Source of the DNA: Stieleria maiorica
Lineage (GTDB): Bacteria > Planctomycetota > Planctomycetia > Pirellulales > Pirellulaceae
Assembly (NCBI RefSeq): GCF_008035925.1
Contig: NZ_CP036264.1
Coordinates: 9,327,615 to 9,391,614 of the forward strand
DNA length: 64,000 bases
Direction of reading: 5' to 3'
The translations under genes and the position numbers were made by a program. Below are positions 1 through 8,903 of the stretch, one piece after another (within the stretch, counting starts at the first letter, position 1; each line of letters starts with the position of its first letter). Under the pieces are notes generated by a model. The model was not told the origin of the DNA, did no database searches, and worked only from the letters and a program-made list of their open reading frames with translations.

Positions 1-217
1 ACAAGCGGCTTTGAAAGTCACTCGGGATCGACTGCAGGGCCGCAACACGTGCTTGGTCGTGTCGGCCGATCAGCAGCCGCCGGAAACGGGCTTCATTTCG
101 ATCCGCCGCGGCCGCGTTTGGCGGGAAGGTCGCCAGCATCACTGTCAGAGCGGCCGCGAACGAGAGGACGTGCCGATGTGCGACAAAGCGAATCGTCGTC
201 GCTGGACCGGGTGGCAT
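1..217 (-). CDS. Exported hypothetical protein, N-terminal part only
   Basis: The window cuts this minus-strand gene after about 72 codons. The visible part opens with a short basic n-region, a hydrophobic core (FAAALTVMLATF) and an Ala-rich end (NAAAAD), which is a Sec signal peptide cleaved near residue 38. A charged segment follows (ARFRRLLIGRHDQARVAALQ) that could begin a helical repeat region. The ATG at 217 is supported by a GGAG about nine bases upstream, and the frame stays open to the edge. No family can be named from so little sequence. Confidence 0.55.
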   Translation of the reverse strand, partial: MPPGPATTIRFVAHRHVLSFAAALTVMLATFPPNAAAADRNEARFRRLLIGRHDQARVAALQSIPSDFQSRL

Positions 218-443
218 GGAGGCGTTCTCCGCTGGAAGGATTGCCCAGAGCGAGAGGCAGGACGCGTTTGCAAACGTGTCCATCCTACCGCCTCGGACAC
301 CCTAGGGTAAAGCGGAACCACGCTGGTGTGCAAGCTTTCGCCGTCCGCGGTTTCTGCTTCGGGGACGACGGCTCTTCCGGGCGGTCGCGGTTCGCTACGA
401 AGCAGCGAGGGGGAGTCGCCTGAAGGCTAGACACCAACGTGGG

Positions 444-854
444 CTAGGGGGCATCGGATTCGATTTCTAGCGTCACCGGGGCGTCAAGTGTGGCGGGGAA
501 TGTTCTGCCGGTCGTCAGCGTGATCACCAATTGATTGGCAGGCTGCAAGCGGGCGGTGATGTCGATGCGGATCGGGGCGGTCGTTTTCGACTGCTGGACG
601 GACTGGTGAACAGACTGGTGGACGAGCGCGTCGTTGATCCGGATCTCAATCGATTCGGCGGTGTGGTGCGGGAGGGACAGCCAGACGACATCTGCCGGCG
701 TCAGGCCGGTCGGTCGGTTGAAGACGCGTCGATAGCTGATGACAGAACCTTCGGGCGCGGTTGCTGGTGCGGTGTCGGGCACATCCACCTTCTGCGGAGG
801 GGATTGTGGGTCGAGGGAACGCAACCAGGGGCGGCGAAGGCGAATCGTGTGCAC
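444..854 (-). CDS. Small hypothetical protein, predicted beta-rich
   Basis: The frame encodes about 136 residues if translation begins at the GTG at 854. It stays open upstream into the neighbouring giant gene, but a hairpin terminator at 893-922 separates them, so a start after the terminator is more sensible. The C-terminal 90 residues alternate hydrophobic and polar positions (for example VVWLSLPHH, QLVITLTTGR, PVTLEIESDAP), which suggests a beta-sandwich. A small duplication reads HQSVHQSV. There is no signal peptide and I do not recognise the family. It may be a separate gene or the tail of a decayed one. The start is uncertain. Confidence 0.45.
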   Translation of the reverse strand: MHTIRLRRPWLRSLDPQSPPQKVDVPDTAPATAPEGSVISYRRVFNRPTGLTPADVVWLSLPHHTAESIEIRINDALVHQSVHQSVQQSKTTAPIRIDITARLQPANQLVITLTTGRTFPATLDAPVTLEIESDAP

Positions 855-892
855 GGGGCTGGAAAGGAGGTCAAAGGGGGCAGCAAATAAGA

Positions 893-922
893 AAACCGCT
901 GGTGAATTGTCACCAGCGGTTT
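893..922 (-). terminator. Hairpin terminator after the 1,439-aa surface protein gene
   Basis: Perfect 12-bp arms (AAACCGCTGGTG / CACCAGCGGTTT) enclose a 6-base loop. On the minus strand the stem lies about 30 bases beyond the stop codon at 952 and is followed by a T-rich run (TTTTCTTATTT). On the plus strand it is followed by TTTCGTTTTTT, so it could act in both directions. Confidence 0.8.
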
Positions 923-951
923 CGTTTTTTGAAAGGGATCGGATGCTGCGA

Positions 952-3900
952 TCAGAACTCGGACCCGATGATCTTGTCGATCGCGTTGCGATAGTCCTCG
1001 AATTCATCCTGGACCAGTTCTTCGCTGGTTTCGACGAAGTCAAAGTCGTCCATGCCGCCGAAGAATCGAACCCCCAGTCCGTCGCTGGTGACGACGAATT
1101 GATCCAGGTTCAATCGAGCCGACTTCACTTTGCCGTCGACCGCATCGATGATCGTCAGCAACGCGGCGTCACGGGCATCGTTGAGCACGACTTCGGCGAA
1201 TTCAGGGTCGAAGCCTTCACCGGCGACAAACATTTTCATCGTGCCGTCGGCATTCAGGTGGACCGAGCCGCCGCCCAAGCCCTCGGGCAGTTCCGAGGTG
1301 TCAATGATCCCGGCAGCGATGTAGGACTTGGCCAACAAGTCCAACCGCTGCTGGACGCCGATCAAACCGATCGCGTCGAGCATGGGGCCGGATGCCGATT
1401 GGCCGCCGGCGTCGCTGATCACGATCCGGCCGCGGGTGCTGCCGGTAAAGTGGACCGAGTCTGGAACGTCATACTCGACGACGTAGGTTCCCGGGAAGAT
1501 GCCGGTGAAGGAGTAGGCACCGTTCATGTCCGTCAGGACCGAAGCGACCGGAGTTTCGCCCGAGGAGGTGACTTCGTGCAGGCGGATGGTCACACCGGCG
1601 AGTCCTTTTTCGTCGGCATCTTTTACGCCGTTGCGAATCGGGGCCGCTCCGCCGCGGACCGCTTCGCTGTTTTCGATGTGGTCGATGAACAGCTGGCCCG
1701 AGATGGTCGATGGGACGATGGTCTGGCCGATGATCGTCACGGTTGCGGTCCGCGGGGCCGAGTTGCCGTTGTCGTCGCTGACGTTGTAATCGACGATGAT
1801 GACTTCGGATTCGCCGTCTTCCAGATCGACATAGGCTGCCGGATCGACCAACAGTCGGTTGTTGGCCGCGTCGATCGTCACACCGCGAGCGTCACCGCTG
1901 CGGATGGTTGCGTTGGTGACCGAGAGCGGGTCGCCGTTGGGGTCGCTGGATCCTTGGAGCAGATCGACCGTTCGGGCGGCGTCACTTTCGTTCAGCGTCA
2001 GCGAGATGTCCGGACCGGGGATCGGCGTGTCCGCACCACCGGTGATGGTGACCGTCGCGGTTTGGTTCAAGCTGACCGTTCCATCGGTGACTTCATAGGT
2101 GAACACGATTTCGACCGACTCGCCTTCTTCCAAGCTGCTGTAGGCCGAGGTGTCGATGCTCAGATCGGCTCCGTTGCGGGTGATGCCGCTGTCGTCACCG
2201 CTCACGTTGACGTTCTCGACCGTCAGGACGTCGTTGGTGTCCGGGTCGCTGGCACCGAGCAGCAGCGAGAGTGCCTGGGTGCCGGCGTCTTCGCTGTAGC
2301 TTTCATCGATCGGTCCGGAGAGGACCGGGGAGTCGTTGACGCCGGTGACGGTGATCGTGGCCGTCTGGGCGGCGGTGCCACCGTTGCCGTCGGCGACGTC
2401 GTAGTTGACGGTGATGACTTCGTTTTCCGTCGCCCCCAGTCCGTTGAAGAAGTTGGGGTCGAAGGTCAGCGTGGTGTCGTTGACCAGCGTGAATGCAGAT
2501 GAACTGCCGCTGAAGGTCAGGCTTTCGGCAACCAAGGTGTCGCCGGTATCCGGGTCGGCCGCACCGGTGAGCAGATTCAGCGATTGTGCCGAGTCGTCTT
2601 CGGTCACGGTCAATACGATCGGGTTACCGACGGTCGGGGCGTCATTGACACCGGTGATCGTGATCGTCGCCGACTGGGCGGTCGTCCCGCCGTTGCCGTC
2701 GATCAGGTTGTAGTCATAGATGATGACTTCCGACTGGCCGACCGGCAGCGAGTTGTAGACCGAGGGATCGATCGTCAATCCGTTTGAGCCGTTGGCGGAG
2801 ATGCCGCTGTCGTCGCCGGAACGGAGGGTCAGGGAGTCGACCGCAACGCTGTCGCCGTTGTCGGGATCCGAGGCTCCGTCGAGCAGATCGACGTTCGTGC
2901 TGGCGTCGTCTTCGGTGACGGTGACGGACACTGCGGCATCGACTTCAGGCGCGTCGTTGGCGCCGTTGATGGTGATGGTCGCCGAATGGGCGACGCGTCC
3001 GCCTTCCCCGTCGATGACGTCATAGTTGTAGGTGACCGTTTCGGTGTCCGAGGCGGCCAATGCGTTGTAGGCCGCCGGTGAAATCGACAGCACGTTGCCG
3101 TTGACGGTGAAGCCGACGGTGTCGCCGGTGGTCACGATCGTCGCCGCGTCGACACTCAAGGTGTCTTCGGGGTCCACGTCCGTGACGTTGGTCAGCAGGT
3201 CCAGCGTGGTATCGGCGTCGTCTTCGGAGACCGTCAGGGTTATCGGGTCGCCGGCGACCGGGTCGCTGTTGGGGGTGTCGCCGTTGATGGTGATGGTCAC
3301 GGTCGACATCACCGTGCCGCCGTTGCCGTCGGAAACCGTGAAATCGTAGACGATGACTTCTTGCTCGCCATCTTCAAGGGCGGCGTAGGCCGAGGGATCC
3401 ACGATCAATCGATTTTGGGCGTCATCGACGGTGATGCCCGATGTGTCCCCGGTGCCGGCTTGGGGGGCGATGTTGATCGCATCCAAGGTGTCGCCGTCGG
3501 GGTCACTGGCATTCTGCAAGAGATCCACATTGAACGTTTCGGCATTCTCGCTGCGTGTTTCCGAGATCGGGCCGCTCACCACGGGAGCGTCGTTGGCACC
3601 GTTGATGGTCAGCGAAAGCGTTTGGCTAACACTGCCGCCCCTGCCGTCGATGATGTTGAAGGTCGCGGTGACGACTTCCGTGGCACCTACCTGCAAGTCG
3701 TTATAGGCCGATGGGGTGATCGTGACGGTGTTGCCGTTGAGTGCCACACCGGAGGTGTCGCCGCCGGTGAAGTTGAACGAGTCGACCGACAGCGTGTCGC
3801 CGTCGATGTCATCGGCCCCGGTCAGCAAACTGGGCATGGACACGCCGTCGTCTTCGCTGACGGTGATCTCCAACGGAACCGGTGAAACGGTCGGCGGATT

Positions 3901-5271
3901 GTTGACCGCGACGGCACCGGTGCTGATCGTCACGCGGGCGTCGTCATCCAGCAGGATCAGGTCTTCGGTGACGACGTCGTTGCTGCCGTAAAGCGTCAAC
4001 GGATCAACGCCTTCGCCGGGATTGACGTCGATGATCAACGGATTGGAGTCGGAGATTTCGGCGTTCAAAAAGACTTCGATGCGGAACACGTCAACCGTTG
4101 GCGGCATCACCCCGCCGTTGACGTCGCGGATCCCGTTGGGGAACGCGCCGCCGACGCCACCGATGTCGGTGAATCCGGTCGCAAAGTCAAACGAGCCGCG
4201 GTTGAGCAGGTTGTAGAATTCCTGATTGTTCGGCAGCGTGCGGCTTCGCGCGTCCAGGTTGAATCGCACGGCGGCCGAATTCGGAGTCGTGCCATCGGCC
4301 TCCAGCGGGGCAAACTCGCGGAAGTCGATTGCGACCGTGTTGTCAAAGTTGGGCGTGAAGGTCAGGTCGGCGATGTCCACGTTGCCGAACTGGTCGGCGC
4401 TGTAGAAGATTTCAAAGCCCAGGTCCTGGCCGTCTTCGCCTTTGAGTGCGGTCGGTTCGGTGATTTCGAAACTGCCGGCGGGCATCCCGAAGGTGTTGAT
4501 CAACGCGTCGCTGAGGGCTGCAGAGAACCCGCCCTGGATCTGACCGATGCTGATGTCCACGGTGTCCGTGGTGCCTTCACGTCCGACGGTGACAAACCCG
4601 GATTGGGTCTGGCGAATCGCACTGTCGATGACGATCTGCTGTGCTTCACGCAACACCGGTTGCAGGATTCCGCCCGTGCTGACGCCCAGGTCGGGGAAGA
4701 CCGAGAACGCACCCTTGTCGTCACCGAACGTTCGCAGGTCGTCGTAAGAGACTTCCAGGTAGAACGAATTCTCGATGCCGACGCCGGGGGCTTGGACGAC
4801 GCCGTTGCTGACCGTCAGCAAGTTGTCGTCCTCGTCGCGAGCGCTCAGCATTAATTCGACCAACTCGCCCAATTGCTCGCCGCGGGCCAGGGCGTTGATC
4901 ACGCTCAGGGCGTCACTCGGTGTGACGTTGCCGTCGGCGTTGACGTCCACCTTCCGGCCGGCAAAGTCTTCGGCGGAACTGCTCGCGACCTGCTCGCCGC
5001 TGGCGCCGGCGCTGGTCGTGGCCAGGTAGTTGATCACACTCAAGGCGTCGCTGGGCGTGATCTGAAGGTCTTGATTGACGTCGTGACCGTGCCAGTAGTT
5101 GTGGGCGGGCTGCAAATCGCCTGCCAGCAGTTGACGCTGTTCAAGTGCTTGAGTGGTCAGCCGTCGTTTCATTTCGCCACCGCGAGGATGCTTGGTGGCT
5201 CGACGCTTCTGGGAACGTTCCGCACTGGAGGCGTGCAAACGGCGGCGGAGCAACTGACGCAGGCTTTTCAT
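952..5271 (-). CDS. Giant exported protein: N-terminal dockerin, seven cadherin-like tandem repeats, Cna-B-like domain
   Basis: About 1,439 residues. A basic N-terminus leads to the planctomycete export motif LEQRQLLAGD (43-52). A dockerin type I pair follows at about 64-84 and 109-130, with the loop motif PSDALSVIN in both halves. Then comes a beta-rich region, and from about 455 to 1185 seven repeats of roughly 95 residues that each open with ND/P-rich linkers and a TVSEDD or TVTEDD motif (tandem-95 / VCBS-cadherin type). A SdrD-B/Cna-B-like domain (about 1190-1290, NGVKDADEKGLAGVTIRL) and an acidic C-terminal domain end the protein. The ATG at 5271 was preferred to one at 5364 because it gives a conventional basic leader. 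Likely cell-surface adhesin or scaffold; a dockerin at the N-terminus is less usual. No cohesin gene is in view. Confidence 0.85.
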   Translation of the reverse strand: MKSLRQLLRRRLHASSAERSQKRRATKHPRGGEMKRRLTTQALEQRQLLAGDLQPAHNYWHGHDVNQDLQITPSDALSVINYLATTSAGASGEQVASSSAEDFAGRKVDVNADGNVTPSDALSVINALARGEQLGELVELMLSARDEDDNLLTVSNGVVQAPGVGIENSFYLEVSYDDLRTFGDDKGAFSVFPDLGVSTGGILQPVLREAQQIVIDSAIRQTQSGFVTVGREGTTDTVDISIGQIQGGFSAALSDALINTFGMPAGSFEITEPTALKGEDGQDLGFEIFYSADQFGNVDIADLTFTPNFDNTVAIDFREFAPLEADGTTPNSAAVRFNLDARSRTLPNNQEFYNLLNRGSFDFATGFTDIGGVGGAFPNGIRDVNGGVMPPTVDVFRIEVFLNAEISDSNPLIIDVNPGEGVDPLTLYGSNDVVTEDLILLDDDARVTISTGAVAVNNPPTVSPVPLEITVSEDDGVSMPSLLTGADDIDGDTLSVDSFNFTGGDTSGVALNGNTVTITPSAYNDLQVGATEVVTATFNIIDGRGGSVSQTLSLTINGANDAPVVSGPISETRSENAETFNVDLLQNASDPDGDTLDAINIAPQAGTGDTSGITVDDAQNRLIVDPSAYAALEDGEQEVIVYDFTVSDGNGGTVMSTVTITINGDTPNSDPVAGDPITLTVSEDDADTTLDLLTNVTDVDPEDTLSVDAATIVTTGDTVGFTVNGNVLSISPAAYNALAASDTETVTYNYDVIDGEGGRVAHSATITINGANDAPEVDAAVSVTVTEDDASTNVDLLDGASDPDNGDSVAVDSLTLRSGDDSGISANGSNGLTIDPSVYNSLPVGQSEVIIYDYNLIDGNGGTTAQSATITITGVNDAPTVGNPIVLTVTEDDSAQSLNLLTGAADPDTGDTLVAESLTFSGSSSAFTLVNDTTLTFDPNFFNGLGATENEVITVNYDVADGNGGTAAQTATITVTGVNDSPVLSGPIDESYSEDAGTQALSLLLGASDPDTNDVLTVENVNVSGDDSGITRNGADLSIDTSAYSSLEEGESVEIVFTYEVTDGTVSLNQTATVTITGGADTPIPGPDISLTLNESDAARTVDLLQGSSDPNGDPLSVTNATIRSGDARGVTIDAANNRLLVDPAAYVDLEDGESEVIIVDYNVSDDNGNSAPRTATVTIIGQTIVPSTISGQLFIDHIENSEAVRGGAAPIRNGVKDADEKGLAGVTIRLHEVTSSGETPVASVLTDMNGAYSFTGIFPGTYVVEYDVPDSVHFTGSTRGRIVISDAGGQSASGPMLDAIGLIGVQQRLDLLAKSYIAAGIIDTSELPEGLGGGSVHLNADGTMKMFVAGEGFDPEFAEVVLNDARDAALLTIIDAVDGKVKSARLNLDQFVVTSDGLGVRFFGGMDDFDFVETSEELVQDEFEDYRNAIDKIIGSEF

Positions 5272-5425
5272 CTGGGGTTCCGGAAAGATGAAGTAGAACG
5301 TGGATTGCCGGTGACTGGGGGTTCGGTCAATTGGCGATTCGGAGGAGTCGGATTCTGCAGGCACAGAGCCCGGATATTCACAGACAAGAAGGGGCTAAAA
5401 GCTCTCCAGCCTGAATATTGGCCCT

Positions 5426-5453
5426 ATCTTATTTCCCTTTCCCGCTTTATCAA
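5426..5453 (-). promoter_or_regulatory. Possible sigma-70-type promoter of the 1,439-aa gene
   Basis: On the minus strand TTGATA (5453-5448) and TAAGAT (5431-5426) are 16 bases apart in the 263-bp gap upstream of the giant gene. That would put transcription start about 145 bases before the ATG at 5271. The match is by eye only, and the surrounding DNA is AT-richer than the rest of the window. Confidence 0.25.
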
Positions 5454-5534
5454 CGTTTCGATTTGATGGGATTTTGGGCCGATCGGTTTGGGGTGTTAGA
5501 CCGAGACCAGACCGCAAAGTTCCAGTAATTCCGA

Positions 5535-8174
5535 TCAAAACAGTTGTTCGGGATCGGGGTGGGGGGCGAATCTGCTCTCGATTTCGCCCTCGACACTAAG
5601 AAAACCCGACAAAGGACGCTCAAAACCCGTGTTTTCCCCGGTTTCGTCGAGTTGCTGAACATCCGCCTGGGTGGGTCTATCGGATGGGAGTTCCCCCGGA
5701 CTTTGATCAGATGTCCGTTGGCCCTCATAGTTCAACATTTTCTGGTTTTGGTGATTCGGACCGATATTCCTGTCCCAATCGGTGTGCGGAAAATGTGGGC
5801 CGAAAACCCGGTCCACGGCCGTTGCGGCGATCGGCTGGGTGGTCCAGGGGGATTGCGCGGGGCTGGTTTCTTGGGTTGAGCCGGATGTCTGGGGTGATTG
5901 TGGGGGAATATTGGAAATCGATTCGCCTTCGCCTTCGGTGGCGCGTTGGATCGCATTGATGACACGCAGCGCATCGATCGCGCTGACAATTCCGTCGTTA
6001 TTGACATCAATGTCAAAGCCACTTGTTTCGCCGGCTCCCAGGGTGCGATTTCCCAGTCGTCCCAAATCGTTGATGACGATCAACGCGTCACGAATGGAGA
6101 CATCTTGATCGCCGTCGACGTCTCCCGGCAACGAGGCGTTGTATCGGGGGCTGTCGACTCGCTGTGCGGCGATCGCCAGCGGCGCGAGCGTTCCGGCAGC
6201 GATTTGGAACGAAACCGGCTGGGCGGGAAATTGATAAATCAGGTTCGGCGAGACGATTTCGACGGCATAATCACCGTCGGACAGACCGTCGACGGAGAAC
6301 GCACCGTTGTGACCAACCGAAACCAGTGCGGCCTGTCCGAACTCGATCCCGGAGACCAGGATTTCGGTTTCGGCGTGGCCGTACACCACGACGCGTGTGA
6401 TGCGTCCAAGCGAATCTTCGATGACCAGTTTTTGTTCATCGCCGGCGAGCACCAAGTCGCTGGTCACCCGGTCGATACGGTTCCCTTGGGAATCAAAGAC
6501 ATCGACGCGGGCATAGCTGCCGCTTTCGAGCCCATAGCTGCCGGTGTCGAGTCCGAGGACATCGATTTCCACGCGTCCGGTCGACGCGGCTGCGTTGATC
6601 GCCAGCCGGGTCGTCGCGTCCCAAGTGTCGATCCACTGGTCGGCCGAGTCGTCAAAGTAGTGAAAGACGGGTCCGTCGTGCGGGCCGGTGGTGGCGGGCA
6701 GCGACGCGATTCGTCCGTCGGCATCGCCTCCGACGCCGCTGAGCGTGATGTCGTCGGTCGTCGTCACCACGCCGGTGGGCAAGCTGACGGCCTGAATCGA
6801 GTGATGAAACAGGTCCGATCCGTCGCCGCGACGGACGGTGAATCGCGTGCCGGCGAGCAAGGTTTCGTCGCTGTCGCGCTGCTGGTCGGTGTTTCCATCC
6901 AGATACGCATACCCGCCGCCGATGCCGGACCACACGGGCGTCAACTGATCGCCGGTCAAAACGTCGCTGGTGATTCCCGTGCTGGTATCGATAGCCCGCC
7001 ACGCGATCTGGTCGAAGGGCGTTTCGATCGGGATTTGGAGGTCGAATTCGACCTGTGTCGCATCGGGTGACAAGGCGGTTTGCCAGTCGCCGTCATCGAG
7101 TCGGTATTGCAACTCGCCGATTCGTGCCAGCGTGATGTCGCTTTGCATGCCGGCCGAGTTTTGATTGGCGAGCGTGTCGACGGCGGCGGATCCGCGGATC
7201 GAATAAACACCGGCTTCGACGTCAAACGAACCGATCGCATCGAGTACCAGTGGGACGTCAGCGAGATCAAAGATGCCGTCGCCGTCGCTGTCGCGCCAGC
7301 CCACCATGGCTAGCGTCGATTCGGGGGAAACCAAGTTGTCAAACGCGCGGGTGACGACGACGCCGCCCCGCATGATACTGTCCTGTTGTTCAAATCCCGG
7401 GGTCGGGTTGTCCGAGGCGTTCAGGTTTTGCGCGTTGTAGTAGCCGCGTTGGTCGGTCCAGCTGCCGGCCCCAGGGTATTCGTCACGGGCCCAAAAGATG
7501 TGTCCCATTTCGTGGGTGAAGGTCGAAGTGGGGCGATGTGACGGGACCACCATGAACAGCCCACCGGGATAGGCAAACGCCCCGATGAAGCCGCCGCTTT
7601 CGAAGAAACCATCTTCGTCATCGGAGGAATCAACGACGAACATGGTGAATGCCCAATCGGTTTGGTGGGTTTGTCGCTGTGAATCGTTAAACAGTGCGAC
7701 GGCGCGTTCGATCGACGGTGCATCGCCATAACCCAGGTCGGTCAGCCAGTTGCCGACGTAATTTTTGAAGGTCAGGCTGCTGTTGTCGATCGGTTCGTAG
7801 CCCGTTCGGACCGGGTTTCGGGCATAGTGATCGTCGATCACAAAATCGAGTGTGTGGACTGAGGTTTGCGTCGCCAGCAGGTCGCTCCACCAATCGACGC
7901 TGTCACGGATCTTGGCCAGGATTTCGTCGATTTCCGCTTCCGTCCAATCCTGTGTCTGCGGATCGATCGATCCGTCGCTTTCGAAGAACACCGGCGTCAC
8001 CGTAACGGTACCGAGCATGAATTCGGCGGTGTCGACGGGGGTGGCGCCGAAGGGCAAGTCACTGGCCAACAGCCGGCGCTCTTCCATTTTTTGGATCGCT
8101 AACCGCCGTCGCCGCTGGAGGCGTTTCCGGCGGGAATGGCGTCGTCGGGATCGGCTGGTCGTTGCACGGTTCAT
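5535..8174 (-). CDS. Exported dockerin-bearing zinc metalloprotease (M6-like HExxH)
   Basis: 879 residues. A very basic leader (residues 1-29) precedes the export motif MEERRLLASD. A catalytic domain spans about 40-310 with HEMGH at 221-225 followed by D231 and Y233, the HExxHxxxxxD spacing of M6-like and related zinc peptidases. A conserved PTSTFTHEMGH stretch and a downstream SIMRGG segment fit a metzincin-style Met-turn. Beta-rich domains follow, then dockerin halves at about 683-745 (GDVDGDQD and DIDVNNDG loops), then a Pro/Gln/Ser-rich tail of about 130 residues of low complexity. It lies in the same direction as both neighbouring giants. It is probably a secreted or surface-anchored protease. 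The natural substrate cannot be read from the sequence. Confidence 0.85.
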   Translation of the reverse strand: MNRATTSRSRRRHSRRKRLQRRRRLAIQKMEERRLLASDLPFGATPVDTAEFMLGTVTVTPVFFESDGSIDPQTQDWTEAEIDEILAKIRDSVDWWSDLLATQTSVHTLDFVIDDHYARNPVRTGYEPIDNSSLTFKNYVGNWLTDLGYGDAPSIERAVALFNDSQRQTHQTDWAFTMFVVDSSDDEDGFFESGGFIGAFAYPGGLFMVVPSHRPTSTFTHEMGHIFWARDEYPGAGSWTDQRGYYNAQNLNASDNPTPGFEQQDSIMRGGVVVTRAFDNLVSPESTLAMVGWRDSDGDGIFDLADVPLVLDAIGSFDVEAGVYSIRGSAAVDTLANQNSAGMQSDITLARIGELQYRLDDGDWQTALSPDATQVEFDLQIPIETPFDQIAWRAIDTSTGITSDVLTGDQLTPVWSGIGGGYAYLDGNTDQQRDSDETLLAGTRFTVRRGDGSDLFHHSIQAVSLPTGVVTTTDDITLSGVGGDADGRIASLPATTGPHDGPVFHYFDDSADQWIDTWDATTRLAINAAASTGRVEIDVLGLDTGSYGLESGSYARVDVFDSQGNRIDRVTSDLVLAGDEQKLVIEDSLGRITRVVVYGHAETEILVSGIEFGQAALVSVGHNGAFSVDGLSDGDYAVEIVSPNLIYQFPAQPVSFQIAAGTLAPLAIAAQRVDSPRYNASLPGDVDGDQDVSIRDALIVINDLGRLGNRTLGAGETSGFDIDVNNDGIVSAIDALRVINAIQRATEGEGESISNIPPQSPQTSGSTQETSPAQSPWTTQPIAATAVDRVFGPHFPHTDWDRNIGPNHQNQKMLNYEGQRTSDQSPGELPSDRPTQADVQQLDETGENTGFERPLSGFLSVEGEIESRFAPHPDPEQLF

Positions 8175-8203
8175 CAGCGGCTCAGTAACTCATGCCGGAC
8201 TCG

Positions 8204-8319
8204 TCACGGCCTGTTGATTCAATAGCCGTAGCGCGAGCAAGGGGCGACCACTCGCTTCCGCTTCGGGCTCGTACTGTTCTATTCGTTCATCAAAAACGAT
8301 GAAATCAACAGGCCGGTCA
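8204..8319. repeat. Degenerate member of the GGCCTGTTGAT palindromic element family
   Basis: A 13-bp perfect inverted repeat, CGGCCTGTTGATT at 8207-8219 and its complement at 8303-8315, bounds about 80 bp. The left part continues with AGCCGTAGCGCGAGC, matching the inner arm of the elements at 36.8 and 42.0 kb. It lies directly upstream of the metalloprotease gene. Confidence 0.7.
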
Positions 8320-8735
8320 GATCTCGGACTCTTCTCAATGGTGGGGAAATCTCACTGCCTGATCACCAGGCGTCACGTCCCGATGCTAATCGGCTGCCCC
8401 GCTAATCATGCGGTGGCTTCCCAATCATAGGTTAGAATGCCCGCGGGTCCGGTCGCAGGCTGACGGTTTGTATCGGCTTGATGGGCTGCGACGCGCCTTC
8501 GAAATCAGACGATTTTGGGCAGCGAATCGTTCGATTTATTTGTCGAATTCTTGCGCTTTTTGGGCACGTTGGGCGGTAAACGGCATATTGAGTTGCGCGA
8601 CGTCTCCGTTGAAGGGGGCCTCCATGTTAATCCGATGGGTCAGCGCGGGGCCAGACGGCACCCCTCGTGCAACCGGAGGCGGAGCCTGGCTGGACAGCGC
8701 CACTTTGCTCAAAAAACACCGTGAATCGCCGGTCG
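8320..8735. other. Intergenic stretch without recognisable gene
   Basis: This gap, between the 5,277-aa gene and the metalloprotease gene, must hold the minus-strand promoter of the latter. No open frame has protein-like composition, and no clear promoter, terminator or RNA gene was identified. Confidence 0.5.
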
Positions 8736-8821
8736 AACGTAGCTACCTTCGCCAGAAGGTGGATCCCCGGGGTTTTCCACGCTCAGGCGAGCGTAGCTAC
8801 GCCAAGGTGGCGCTGTCGAGC
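8736..8821 (+). repeat. Interspersed 86-bp repeat, copy 1 (partner at 28041)
   Basis: The stretch shares a contiguous block (AACGTAGCTACCTTCGCCAG, then AAGGTGGATCCCCGG) and a second block (CAAGGTGGCGCTGTC) with 28041-28127. The middle part differs. Internal inverted repeats (CCTTCGCCAGAAGG, GCGTAGCTACGC) suggest a REP-like palindrome. It sits downstream of the 5,277-aa gene. Confidence 0.75.
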
Positions 8822-8903
8822 CAGGCTCGGTTCCCGGGCGGAGCCCGGGAACGAGGCATGATTCATGTCCTCCACGAAGGGCAAACGATCGGCATCGCGC
8901 CTG

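Noticed and set aside
739-7070. Long plus-strand frames at 739-2502 and 5898-7070
   Set aside because: Antisense shadows of the 1,439-aa and 879-aa genes; no recognisable motif or ribosome-binding site.
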